Shown here piece after piece: positions 11,596-21,436 of a stretch of DNA of 64,000 nt. The notes under the pieces are model-generated. The model saw nothing but the letters and a program-made list of their open reading frames with translations. It was not told where the DNA came from and did no database searches. The stretch is taken from contig WHVA01000274.1 in NCBI GenBank assembly GCA_015179125.1, positions 84,603 through 148,602 of the forward strand, written 5' to 3'. Both the position numbers and the translations under genes were made by a program. Source of the stretch: Gautieria morchelliformis. Lineage: Eukaryota > Basidiomycota > Agaricomycetes > Gomphales > Gomphaceae. Positions within the stretch are counted from its first letter, which is position 1, and every line of letters starts with the position of its first letter.

Positions 11596-11790
11596 CGCGT
11601 TGATAAACCCACGACCTCGTTGTCGTATAGGCCTTTTGGCATTGGATGATTCACATCCTGGACCCAAACATACACGTGTCCACTTCTCTTCTTCTAAAGT
11701 TACTTAGGCATGGCGATGCCATCCTCCATGTGTCCCTCATACAGCTTTCACATGAAATTCTTGACTATCCTGACCCATTCCCCAAAGAAC
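11596..11790 (+). repeat. Inverted repeat arm (partner at 12690-12900)
   Basis: About 195 bp here are repeated in reverse complement at 12900-12740. On the far side of G1 the match continues at 19457-19475 (..CCCACGACCTCGTCATC). The two arms therefore formed a continuous inverted repeat before G1 inserted in the second arm. In this arm the sequence is in frame with the P450-like ORF. Confidence 0.65.
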
Positions 11791-12345
11791 CGCCCCCAGA
11801 CCATTTTCTATTCTGGAAGTTCATAGGGCACTCCAGCATCTACTCCCAGAACAGCCTGCTGCCATCACTCACATGTTCTCTGCACTCCCACACTCCATCC
11901 CCATTGCATGGTTTGCTAGCGTGGTGGCCGTTCACCAAAATCAATCTCACAGGAAGAGACCTCGTGCTGTGGAATGAGCTTGCACAGCTGTTCACGCTGG
12001 ATACGGTGGGGCGCTCAGTGCTGGGTCATGATGTACAAGCGCTCGGTAGGAGAAGCCCCTTCATCTGAGGGTACAACAGGGTGATACACGATGTCACGGA
12101 CCCACTGTATATCGTGGTGCCGTTCCTCGACCAGTTGCTTCCGTGCAAAAAAAAAAAAAAAATTTCAGGTGCTACGCCGTATGGAGGCCCTTGTTACGAG
12201 GTTTCAGAGCCTAGCCTATTGGATGAAAAGAAAGCCACGTCGGGGGGGATATTATGACATTTTTGTTGGGGAAGGAAGATATGGAAGACGTGGAGGTAAG
12301 GGATAACATGCTGGTATTATTCATTAGTTATGGTTAGGTGTACTT
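11646..12345 (+). pseudogene. Degenerate cytochrome P450-like fragment
   Basis: The frame from 11646 carries FTLDTVGRSVLGHD near 11991. After a TGA at 12066 (former CGA likely) come YNRVIHDVTDPLYIVVPFLDQL, VLRRMEALVTRFQS and, in a shifted frame, DIMTFLL..VRDNMLVLFIS. In order these resemble the helix C-to-I middle part of fungal P450s, ending at the I-helix just before where the oxygen-binding AGHDTT would be. An A16 run at 12149-12164 shifts the frame. No heme-binding Cys loop is present. P450 assignment is by motif memory, moderate confidence. It could not make a working enzyme. Confidence 0.5.
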
Positions 12346-12689
12346 GTAAAAGAGAACACTCCAGCTGAAACAACCTATTACCCTCAAAATATTTGTCCAA
12401 ACTGCATATCACTAAATGTACACACAAACAAAAAGAGACATATTGTACATCTTGATACAAGTCACTTCTCCCATCACAATTTTTTTTTGGATTCAATCCA
12501 CCGATTGACATTCCACTTCAGGCCACACTTTGGTTACTCCTTCTACGAATATTCGTTAATCCAGGTTAACATGTAACTTCCGATGAAAAAGAAAACTAAC
12601 TTTACGAACTTTCTTTTTAAAAGAGCAGCATCAATCGCTCTCATGATGACAATACCACAGGTATCAAAGTCAAAAAGGGGGCAAGTCAA

Positions 12690-12900
12690 ACCACATTAAT
12701 AAGCTCATTTTTTAAACTGAGAGAGTCGTCCAGAATAGAAAATGGGTCAGGATAGTCAAGAATTTCATGTGAAAGCTGTATGAGGGACACATGGAGGATG
12801 GCATCGCCATGCGTAAGTAACTTCAGAAGAAGAGAAGCGGACACACGTACGTTTGGGTCCAGGACGTGAGTCATCCAATGCCGAAAGGCCTATACGATGA
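12690..12900 (-). repeat. Second inverted arm, split by G1
   Basis: Reverse complement of 11640-11790. It ends at the GATGA target-site duplication of G1 and resumes at 19457. The spacer 12346-12689 between the arms holds no recognisable gene. Confidence 0.65.
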
Positions 12901-13315
12901 TGTGAGGGCAACACTAATGACGAAGCCACAACCAAAGATACTCAAGGAGATAAGAGCCGATACTAGGACAATGACCAACTGTGTAGTGGGTATCCTCAGT
13001 TTATAACTCTACCAACGATAGATACATGGGGACTTGCCTGTGTAGTGGGTATCCTCAGAGATCAAGCTGAGGAAACACCACCACACGGGCTACAGTCTTA
13101 TAGCGCTGGCAAGGATTACATAATAGGGGAGACGGAAACTTGTAGAAGGTTACGGAAGGTGACAGAATGTGACATGTGACAGAAGGTGACGGAAGGTTAT
13201 GGAAACTGACGGACGGTGACGGAAACTCATGGAAGGAAATAGAAACTTGTGGAAGGAAATAGAAACTTGTGGAAGGAAATAGAAACTTGTGGAAGGAAAC
13301 ACGTGAACCCTGACA
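12901..13315 (-). repeat. G1 3' LTR (415 bp)
   Basis: On the minus strand it reads TGTCAGGGTTCACG..GCCCTCACA. It contains three copies of a 20-bp unit (GGAAGGAAATAGAAACTTGT); the other LTR has four, which accounts for the length difference. GTTACGGAAGGTGAC-like variants of the same theme fill the U3 side. Confidence 0.93.
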
Positions 13316-13326
13316 TCACCCCCCTC

Positions 13327-13923
13327 TCAATGCTTGTCGTCCCGACAAGCACAGCTGCCACCTAGCCCCCAACATCCACCGAGACATCGTTTCCAAGTAT
13401 GCCACAGGCGGGACCACCATCTCTCCTGACCCTTCCCTTCCTGGTAACGCAGGTCAATGATGAGCTCAGGGGGATTGGGGTCCATGGGCAAGTGCGGCCC
13501 TCGGAACCTTGCTCGACGTATTCGCTCTCCTGCCATGTTACGGAAACGTCGCCCCACCCAGCCTTCGAAAGTGTAGGGGGTTCCACAAGGGGGGGTTCCA
13601 TCGTTGAGGAAGACAGGGTCGCCGACGTAGTACGTGTTCTCTCGTCTGTGTCGGGGTCTGAGGAATGCGAGTGCAGGGCGAGTGGGCGCCTGACTCTTCG
13701 CTGGTGTGAGGTCCTCAGAGCTGACGGACCACTTTGAAGACCATGCGACGTCGAGATCACGGCAGTCAAGCATCCTTTGTAGCTTGGCTTCACTGGCTGC
13801 TCTGGATGACGAGAAGCCGGAGAAGTGCAGGAGGGTGGGATCGACACATGACATGTTTGGCAGGTCAGAGAGGTTTTGGGTGAAGCTGGGGAGGGCAACA
13901 AGCTCAATGGCGGGCGAGGACAT
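13327..13923 (-). CDS. G1 env-position accessory ORF, 198 aa, unknown
   Basis: Uninterrupted minus-strand ORF between the chromodomain end of pol and the 3' LTR. Its stop codon overlaps the polypurine tract. It starts MSSPAIELVALPSF in a good context (A at -3) and has a TATA-like box (CTATATAT) 60-70 bp upstream at 13990-13983, so it may have its own promoter. It is rich in Arg and Trp. A central part, YYVGDPVFLNDG..GWVGRRFRNM, looks like a small beta-barrel (SH3/Tudor-like) strand pattern, but that is only an impression. I do not recognise the family. There is no signal peptide or membrane segment, so it is not an envelope. Overlapping minus-strand (13907-13362) and plus-strand frames are taken as shadows. 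Confidence 0.55.
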   Translation of the reverse strand: MSSPAIELVALPSFTQNLSDLPNMSCVDPTLLHFSGFSSSRAASEAKLQRMLDCRDLDVAWSSKWSVSSEDLTPAKSQAPTRPALAFLRPRHRRENTYYVGDPVFLNDGTPPCGTPYTFEGWVGRRFRNMAGERIRRARFRGPHLPMDPNPPELIIDLRYQEGKGQERWWSRLWHTWKRCLGGCWGLGGSCACRDDKH

Positions 13924-13982
13924 GGTTGATGGATGTGGTGGGGTCGATGCAGTGGAAGTGAGCGGTCACAGGTGGAGAGGGA

Positions 13983-13990
13983 ATATATAG
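13983..13990 (-). promoter_or_regulatory. TATA-like box before G1 accessory ORF
   Basis: CTATATAT on the minus strand, 60-67 bp upstream of the ATG at 13923, in an otherwise GC-balanced spacer between pol and the ORF. Position is typical of a fungal core promoter. Function is inferred only. Confidence 0.35.
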
Positions 13991-14025
13991 CTTATCGGAA
14001 TGAATTGGTTAGGCGGAGGCCGATA

Positions 14026-17000
14026 TCACTTATCTTTGGGGTCCTGGACCCTTGACATTATGAGTAGAAGCCCTGCCTGCTGTCCAGTCGAAGAGAGTTT
14101 GCCTGGAAGGTTCTGTGAAGTTCTGAAATCTCTGGAAAGGCAGGGACATGTATGTGGCTGCTGAGATACACTGAGGTGCCTCTGGGTTCTGCCGGTGAAA
14201 TTCCTTAATGAGTCACTTTGCCCCAGAGACATCTTTCGCTGGTAGCCAGAGATCATCGGCAGCTCCATAGCCCTCCCAGCGCACGAGATACTCCAACCTT
14301 CCACGGAACATCCTGCTGTCTAGAATCCTTTCAACTTCATATTCTTCGGCTCCATCCCATATGACAGGGGGGGGGGGGGGGGTGGAGGGGCATGACGTTC
14401 AAGAATTGGGTCATCTTCATATGGCCGAAGCAGGACGACAGAGAACACTGGATGTGTGCGACCAAAGGATGCAGGAAGATTTAGACCATAGGCATTTCGT
14501 GAGACCACCTTATTAACAGTGTAGGGACCTAGCCACTTGTGGTCTGGCTTCTTCATTGGGCGAGTGGTTGTGATGCTTGGTGCATTGAGCCAGACCTTGT
14601 CACCAAGCTTATAAACTGGGGCTGCTTTATGGTGCACGTCATAGAAGTGTGCCATGTCCTCTGCTGCCTTGGACAGGGCTGAACGAGCTTCTCTCGTGGC
14701 CGCTTCCATCCGCGTTGTGAACTCATCCAGGGCCTCAAGTCGAGTTTCCCGGACTGGTTCCAGTCCCAGCCTTGGATGTTGGCCACTGTCCAACATGAAG
14801 GGTGTAGTCTGAGTTGAGGCATGGATTCGGTTGTTATAGGCAAACTCGGCCAAGGATATCCATTCGAACCAATCATCCTGACGCTAGTCGAAGGTATTGC
14901 TCAATCTCCTGATTAACCCTTTCAGTCTATCCATCGGTTTGGGGGTTATAAGCAGTAGAGGCAGCGACTTTGACACCAAGAAGTTTGTTCAGTTCACGCA
15001 TGAACTGGGAGATGAACTGTGTGCCTCGATCACTGATGATTTCTTCAGGGAGCCCATGAAGTTTCCAAACATGATCACGGAAGAGTCGGGCGACTCCCAC
15101 CGAAGTTACATCTGAAGTGGTGGGAATGACATGTGCACGCTTTGAGAGGCGATCGACGACAACAAGGAGAGAATCATAGCCATGACTGGTAGGCAGTTCT
15201 ACGATCAAGTCAACAGACATAACCTGCCATCTACGGTCTGGGATACGGTTTGGTAGAAGCTTGCCAATGGGAGAAGCAGGGAAGGTTTTTGTCCGGTTGC
15301 ACAGGTCACAGGCCTTCACATATTTTGCAATGTAACATCCCATCCCAGGCCACCAGTAACTCCAAGCAACTAGTTCAGTGATTCTCCAACGACCAGGCTG
15401 ACCGGTGAGAGGCATGTCATGGTGCGCTTTCACTATGTCATGTCGTAGTTTTGCATCAAGCGGCACATACACTTTGTTGTGATAGAGGACAAGCCCATCC
15501 TGTTCAGACCACTCTTCTCCTCGTAAATTTCCAGAGGAGCCCAGTTCTTTGAGAGCCTTGACAACCTTTTCATCCCGGTCTACACAGTTCCTTACTCGAT
15601 TGAGGAAAGCATCACCTTCACCTGGGACTAACTGCGCGCCAGCCTCTGGGGCATTCGCCTTGATGTGGAACAAGTCAGGGGTAAGTAAGACTTGATTTTG
15701 GTTGTCTTCCTCCCCCGCTTATGATCCACGCGTCGTGAGAGTGCATCAGGCTTGGCTGAATGACGACCAGGACGATGGATCAGCTCAAAATCAAAGCGAG
15801 AGAGGTAGAGTGACCAGCGTGCTTGACGACGGTTCAGGTTTTGTGCAGTGTGGAAGTAGGTGAGATTCTGATGGTCATTGAGAATCTCAATCTTGTGCTT
15901 CATTCCCTCTAAGATGTGGTGCCATTCCTCTAATCCCCGAATCACAGAAAGAAGCTCCTTGTCATGGATGGCATAGTTGCGTTCAGCATCATTGAGGCTT
16001 TTGGACACAAACCCCACAGGCCGCCATTTGCCATCATCACATAGCTGGGACAGTACTGCTCCTGTGGCATAGGCTGAGGCATCTGTTTCAAGATGGAAAT
16101 GTTTGTCTTGATCAGGGAGGACAAGGATCGGTGTTGAGGTGATGAGGAGTTTGAGCTTGTCAAAGGACGCTTGCTCTGGGCCATTTGGATCCCAAGACCA
16201 TTGGGCATCCTGTTTTGTCAACTGGTTGAGGGGCTTTGCAATGTGTGAGAAGTCTTCCACAAATCTACGGTAGAAGTTGATGAAACCAAGGAATGATTTG
16301 ACTTCAGTGACGTTATGTGGTATTGGCCAGTCCCGCACCCCTGCAACCTTGACTGGGTCCATGGCAACCTGTCCTTGAGAGAGGATGAGGCCGAAATACT
16401 CCACCTCTAGTTGCTCAAATAGGCATTTTTCAGGTTTGAGGTACAGGTTGTTGGCTCGGAGGATTTCAAGGACATGTCGTACAATCCTACGATGTTCTTC
16501 AAGCGACTCTGTGAAGATGAGAATTTGTCCATGAACACCACCACAACCCCTTCATCGATAAGACTCTTGAAGATGTCATTCATCATCGTCTGGAAGGTTG
16601 CTGGGCTGTTCGTGAGTCCAAAGAACATGACTAGAGGTTCATACAGGCCCCTATTTGTCCGAAAGACTACCTTCCACTCATCTTCCTCTTTTATGCATAC
16701 ATTATTATATCCCCAGCGAATGTCAAGCTTTGTGAAGTATTTAGCCCTTCCAGCAGCAATCTTATTCATGATGTCTGGAACAAGGGGCAAAGGATAAGCA
16801 TTCTTGATTGTTATATCATTGAGCTTCTGGTAGTCTTGCACAAATCTAAGACTGCCGTCCTTTTTCTTCACAAAGAAGACTGGAGATGCCATACGTGACT
16901 TGGAAGGACGGATCCGATGGCTCCTCAGGTTCTCCTCAAGGAAGTTATCCAGTTCCCTTTGCTCAACCGGTGACATTGGGTAAACCTTTGTGCTGAAGGG

Positions 17001-17857
17001 TTGTGCATCTGGAGTGAGTCAATTGCATGGTCCCAGGGCTTTCGAGGAGGCAGTTGGTCAAACGACTCCTTAGAAAACACATCCTTGAACTCCTGGTATG
17101 GTGCCTGCACCAATCATTTCAGGACTCTCATTCACAAAGATGACAAAGGTCCTGTCTCCTTCATCAAGTAGGGAGCGGGTGTGCTGTATGGGAACCTCCT
17201 CTTGATCTACACTCTCTTCTGGAACAGTTTCGACTGTGGGCCCTCTGACAACAGGTCTGCCCCCACATGACTTGGGACAGCGTGTCATCTTCACATCTCC
17301 TGTACGCCAGTCAACTTCTGGGTTGTGTTCAACAAGCCATGTGTGACCAAGAATGATGGCAAGTCGTCCAAGGCTCGTGACGGAGAATGTGGCATGTTCC
17401 GTATGATCCCCAAAGGTGCAAATGAGGTCAACTTCTTCCTTGATTGAGCCAGCCTCATTTGGGGTACCATCAATATTGTAGACGGGGATGGCACGGGGTA
17501 GGGGACGGGTCCGAAGTCTGTGTTCCCTTACAAACTCCACATCGATGAACATCCCAGTAGCACCACTGTCAAGGAGGGAGTCAATTGCAAGTGGATGCCC
17601 TGTGTCAACGGAGTGGACCTTGAGAGGTACTTTGGTGCATCGGTGGAGGTCAGCAGTACGGACATATAGAGGGACTGGAAGGTTTGCATTAGCAACTGGA
17701 GCGATGGGTTGGGTTTTTGGCATGGCTGGTTTGGTTTCAGTTCGATCAGGGATAGGAGAAGGATGCATCATATCGCCTGTGATCCCTATTGTACATGTTT
17801 CGAGAACTGAAAACCGATTTGTCGAGTGGGGCATGTCTTTCACCGCTGACTGGCCTA
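14026..17857 (-). pseudogene. G1 pol: protease, RT, RNase H, integrase, chromodomain
   Basis: Enters by -1 frameshift from gag. In order: protease LLDSGATGMFID (near 17580); RT with VKKKDGSLRFVQDY, FTKLDIRWGYNN, FFGLTNSPATFQ and VVVFMD (near 16530); RNase H with LETDASAYATGAV and HDKELLSV; zinc-binding and core integrase with HHDMPLTGQPG, CDLCNRTK, MSVDLIVELP, ISDRGTQF and NPQTDG; GPY/F region; chromodomain [21 protein letters not shown] at about 14330-14230. The frame is broken near 17105, near 17010, at about 16524 (one base lost in the YMDD box, removing the second Asp), at a G run near 15713, by TAG at about 14928 where the homologue has Gln, and at the G16 tract 14367-14382. As read it cannot make an active polyprotein, although some indels lie in homopolymers and could be assembly errors. 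Confidence 0.92.
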
Positions 17858-18961
17858 AAAACCCTTTCCTTCATCTTGGACAGGGGCTTCCACCTTCTGT
17901 TTGTGTTCCTCCATCGCCGCTGCTACAGATTTAGAGACAATTGCTGCAATGTCTGCCTCTATGAGGTTTGCACCGATTCGTGGCTTGCAAGGTTCAGGAC
18001 AGTCAGGTGAAATGTGACCAGGTCTCTTACAGTTGTAGCAGGTCCGTGTTTCGGTGCAGCGGCAGGATGAGTCAATGTCCATAGGTGTCGCATTACTGGG
18101 TGGTGCTGTGACAACAGGAGCCATAGCAGGAGTGTGGAGTGGTCGGGCAGGAGGAGGGCGATTAGGGACATGAGGTGTTTGTGCCTTCCTGACCTCTAAC
18201 AGGCGGCGATGATTGCGGTCAATCTGACAGGCTGCTTCCTTCCAGGCTCTGAGGTTGGATGGAAGAAGGGGCTGGGCGTGGATCTTGTCAAGGATACCTG
18301 CTGGAAGGCCACGAGCATAGGCATCCTCGAGTGCCTCATCATTAAAGCCTGTCCTGCCTGCCAGGATCTCAAATTGAGCCGTGTATTCATCTGCCGACAT
18401 TCCTGACGCCATCCTAAGGTCATGCAGTTTAGTGCGAGCCGTTCTGGCATGATCTGGGTCACCAAAGGCCTCCTCCACACGTTTAATGAACCCCTCCAGA
18501 GTGGATATAGAGGAGGTGCCATCAATGACAGCCTGTGTCTCGTTGTGTGCCCATATCTCCGCAGAGCCTCCCGTCATGAAGGAAAGAGCATATAGGATCT
18601 TTGTGCGCTCATCTGGGAAAGATGCTGGCTGGACAGCGATGGACAACTTGATAGACCTGATAAACGCTTCAGTCTCTGCATGGTCTCCATTGAACTTCTC
18701 TGGTTCTGCTGCTTTGATAGAGCGAGTAGATGGAGGGACACTGTGAGGTACTGAGGGCGCAAGGGCTTGAGCAGCAGCAACAGCAGCGTTGGTGGCAGCA
18801 TGGGCTAAGTGGTCGTGAACCTTAACAATCTGATTGTGCAGCTCCTGATTCTGCAGTTGAAGTTGCTGCAGCTGCTGTGCTTGGCTAGAAAGGAGGCCTC
18901 GAAGAAATGGCCCATGTTCACCCAAGGAGTCCCAGTATGCGTCTGGGAGTTGGTTTGCCAT
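17855..18961 (-). CDS. gag: G1 gag (capsid-nucleocapsid)
   Basis: Structural protein that packages the element RNA into cytoplasmic particles. The frame is open from 19099, but the first 46 codons lie in or next to the LTR, so Met at 18961 (MANQLPDAYWDSL) is the likely start, giving 368 aa. It contains a Gln-rich coiled coil (SSQAQQLQQLQLQNQ), a Ty3/Gypsy-type capsid region (EPEKFNGDHAETEAFIRSI, MTGGSAEIWAHNE) and one CCHC zinc knuckle, CYNCKRPGHISPDCP. The gag stop TAG (17857-17855) directly follows a slippery heptamer, so pol is made by -1 frameshift. The frame is intact, unlike pol. Confidence 0.9.
   Translation of the reverse strand: MANQLPDAYWDSLGEHGPFLRGLLSSQAQQLQQLQLQNQELHNQIVKVHDHLAHAATNAAVAAAQALAPSVPHSVPPSTRSIKAAEPEKFNGDHAETEAFIRSIKLSIAVQPASFPDERTKILYALSFMTGGSAEIWAHNETQAVIDGTSSISTLEGFIKRVEEAFGDPDHARTARTKLHDLRMASGMSADEYTAQFEILAGRTGFNDEALEDAYARGLPAGILDKIHAQPLLPSNLRAWKEAACQIDRNHRRLLEVRKAQTPHVPNRPPPARPLHTPAMAPVVTAPPSNATPMDIDSSCRCTETRTCYNCKRPGHISPDCPEPCKPRIGANLIEADIAAIVSKSVAAAMEEHKQKVEAPVQDEGKGF
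17858..17864 (-). promoter_or_regulatory. G1 -1 ribosomal frameshift heptamer
   Basis: Minus-strand G GGT TTT followed at once by the gag stop TAG. This is a canonical X XXY YYZ heptamer in the gag frame. Slipping back one base continues into an open protease frame (GFLGQSAVKDMPHS..). The downstream RNA structure was not evaluated. Confidence 0.75.
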
Positions 18962-19021
18962 AGGCTGAGATGAAGGCTGGTTAAGAAATGTGTGTGGGGT
19001 CGTCCTATGAGCTTGATCTTC

Positions 19022-19456
19022 TGTGAGGGCAACACTAATGACGAAGCCACAACCAAAGATACTCAAGGAGATAAGAGCCGATACTAGGACAATGACCAAC
19101 TGTGTAGTGGGTATCCTCAGTTTATAACTCTACCAACGATAGATACATGGGGACTTGCCTGTGTAGTGGGTATCCTCAGAGATCAAGCTGAGGAAACGCC
19201 ACCACACGGGCTACAGTCTTATAGCGCTGGCAAGGATTACATAATAGGGGAGACGGAAACTTGTAGAAGGTTACGGAAGGTGACAGAATGTGACATGTGA
19301 CAGAAGGTGATGGAAGGTTATGGAAACTGACGGAAGGTGACGGAAACTCATGGAAGGAAATAGAAACTTGTGGAAGGAAATAGAAACTTGTGGAAGGAAA
19401 TAGAAACTTGTGGAAGGAAATAGAAACTTGTGGAAGGAAACACGTGAACCCTGACA
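19022..19456 (-). repeat. G1 5' LTR (435 bp)
   Basis: Near-identical to the 3' LTR; one additional 20-bp unit and about three base differences. Flanked on the right by GATGA (target-site duplication) and on the left by the gag leader. Confidence 0.93.
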
Positions 19457-19461
19457 GATGA

Positions 19462-20684
19462 CGAGGTCGTGGGAGTCAGGGCTCGAGCTTCTTTGAGAGT
19501 GTAAAGTTTCGTGCCCCACTCAGGTAAGTTTTTCTCTGGCACCAGCAATGGATGGAGTGGATTTGCCAATGCAGCATTCCTTGAAAATCCGAGTGGGTCG
19601 TTTTAGGCCAACGACTTTCAGCACCGTGAGTTGCAGACTCTTCATCTGCATGTTCCCTCGCCTTCTTCATAGGAGGACTCCTCGCCAAGTTCAACAAAGA
19701 CAGCATAGTCATGCGGGTGTTCATTTGAGAGATGATAGCACATCATGGCACTCGTGACTGATACGCAACAACGAGGCAGCTGCTGGAGAGATGAGGCTAC
19801 GTTGATGATAAGATAAATCGGGCCCAGATAATATGCCAGAGGGTGTTCATGCAGGATTCTGACGAAGGTTGTTTAATCAGTGCATTGCAACCTTGCAGCG
19901 TTTTCTGTCAGGTGCCAGCAGAATAGCGTGTTAAATGGTGACTAAGGTAAATGATGGCTCACATAGTGCGGTGTATTGGGCTTGGCCACGAAACCGTGTC
20001 TTTACTAGCACCGTCAACAACCAACTTTGGAGGCCGCACTCATGGACGAGTGAAGGACGTATACCGTACGGTTTGTTGGGGCAAAGTCTTATGGGCCTCG
20101 TTTGTCATCATGGATTACAGCTGGTGAGTCATGGCGCTAGGAAAGGCTGGCTGGTGGTGTTTTAGAAAACAGGGATGTGCGACTTCTGAAGGTTCATTGA
20201 GCGGTATCGAGAAAAGGAATCAGGAGTACTGACCGAAACAATCAGTGAACCTTCCTTCATTTTTTCTGGAAATTGTGGCAAGTCGTATTTTTGTTGCCGG
20301 GGAAGTTTTACCATGGCTTTGTGGTCTTTATATCCTTCACACATGCCGGTACGGTTCGATCCTTAAGCGCTTCCCATTTCATGATGCGCGCTGGCCACGC
20401 GGCTCTTCATGAGAATATTCAAGGGGGGGGGATGTCGTATTCCATGGACGGAGAGGAAAGGAGAGGGTGAACAGACAAGGGTGGTTTTTAATGAGGACAG
20501 GGCATTCTTGTCCATGCCCACACAGCAAGGTACCAGACAAGAGTAAGGAATGGTGGATCTGTACCCATCTCCTCTGCTATTTCCCGTTGCCACCATTCAT
20601 GTAGTTCATCTTCTGATGCACCCTCCGACACTCTTTCGATGGGAGCGATGATTGGAGGGGTATGGTGATTTCTGGAGTCGGCTT
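19462..20684 (-). pseudogene. Unrecognised decayed coding region
   Basis: Several short minus-strand frames read like protein but do not join: HPHDYAVFVELGEESSYEEGE near 19710, LVPEKNLPEWGTKLYTLKEA near 19530, LPRQQKYDLPQFPEKMKE near 20290, and RVSEGASEDELHEWWQREIAEEMG near 20620. The last part continues across the G1 insertion into the inverted arm at 12900. I do not recognise a family. Probably a broken host gene or transposon; plus-strand ORFs here are shadows. Confidence 0.35.
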
Positions 20685-20998
20685 TCATTAATTTATGTCT
20701 CTTTCCATTAGGTTTAGTTGAATGGTCTTTTTTGCTGAAATGGAAAATGGATTTCGGGGAGAATTACACTTCAAAGAAAAATACGATACCTTCCTCTTAC
20801 AAAACGCATGCTGATCGGATGGATACCGGTCACGGTGTTTAAAATTTGAGAAATAAGTTTTCCGGTGCTCGTGGAACCCCGGTCACTAAGACTTTTCTCA
20901 ATAAGAAGTGACACTATATTAAGAACTTCTTTGTTGAGTTGAAGTAACTATGCAAAGCCTTGCGGGTAGAGGGGTTATATGTGTGTTACGGATAAATG
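20685..20998 (+). repeat. Direct repeat C, copy 2
   Basis: Aligns with 11282-11595 (same landmarks). It lies immediately left of the GC-rich leader of the Helitron coding region, so it may mark the edge of the insertion. Confidence 0.65.
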
Positions 20999-21436
20999 GA
21001 TTAACCGTCTCCTTACCCAAACCTCCCTCCGAGCATTGTCCTTCTTTGCGGTCATGGGCGATCGTGGTCTGTGCCTGTGCCCTGCCCCCCTCATGCCTTT
21101 TCGGGTCACGCCTCCTTTTCCCCCTCTGTCGAGGCCGTCCCCGGCGGACCCACCGCACCTTATTGCTTTTCCGGTCGGCTCTCCTTTCCCTCCCCTGCTC
21201 CCGTCCCATACCCCTATGGAGGCCATTCCCTGCAGACCTACCACGGGATGCTTTCCCCCTCGCACGCATTCCCTTTCCTCTACGCCGCGTCCAGTTTTGT
21301 GTACGGAACAGTTTTTCCCGGCTGTCGTCTCCGCTCTTGAGGGTGCGGGTGGTCCAGACATGGGGCTTTTCAGGGGTGGGAATTTGACGTCCTGCGGGAA
21401 TGGGATTACCATCTGCGTGCCCCGGGTGGCTGGACG
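20999..21436. other. GC-rich leader before the Helitron genes
   Basis: Pyrimidine-rich on the plus strand and purine-rich on the minus. Overlapping 89-178-codon ORFs exist on both strands because stop codons are rare in this composition. None shows a motif, so none is called. Confidence 0.3.

Larger units (their letters stand above)
12901..19456 (-). mobile_element. G1: Gypsy chromovirus, full length, 6556 bp
   Basis: Two LTRs (12901-13315 and 19022-19456) bound gag, pol with a C-terminal chromodomain, and an extra 3' ORF, all on the minus strand. The target-site duplication GATGA is at 12896-12900 and 19457-19461. The polypurine tract (minus strand, GAGAGGGGGGTGA) is at 13316-13328. The LTRs differ by about three substitutions and one 20-bp repeat unit, so insertion is recent. 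Pol nonetheless has several frameshifts. No convincing tRNA primer-binding site was recognised next to the 5' LTR. Confidence 0.92.

Noticed and set aside
13399-13990. Plus-strand ORFs opposite the G1 accessory ORF
   Set aside because: The minus-strand ORF is longer, has a TATA box and good start context, and ends exactly at the polypurine tract. An antisense gene as in G3 was considered, but these frames are shorter and split.
20340-20380. GGTTCGATCC resembling a tRNA B box
   Set aside because: No matching A box, acceptor stem or anticodon arm nearby. No tRNA gene could be supported anywhere in the window.
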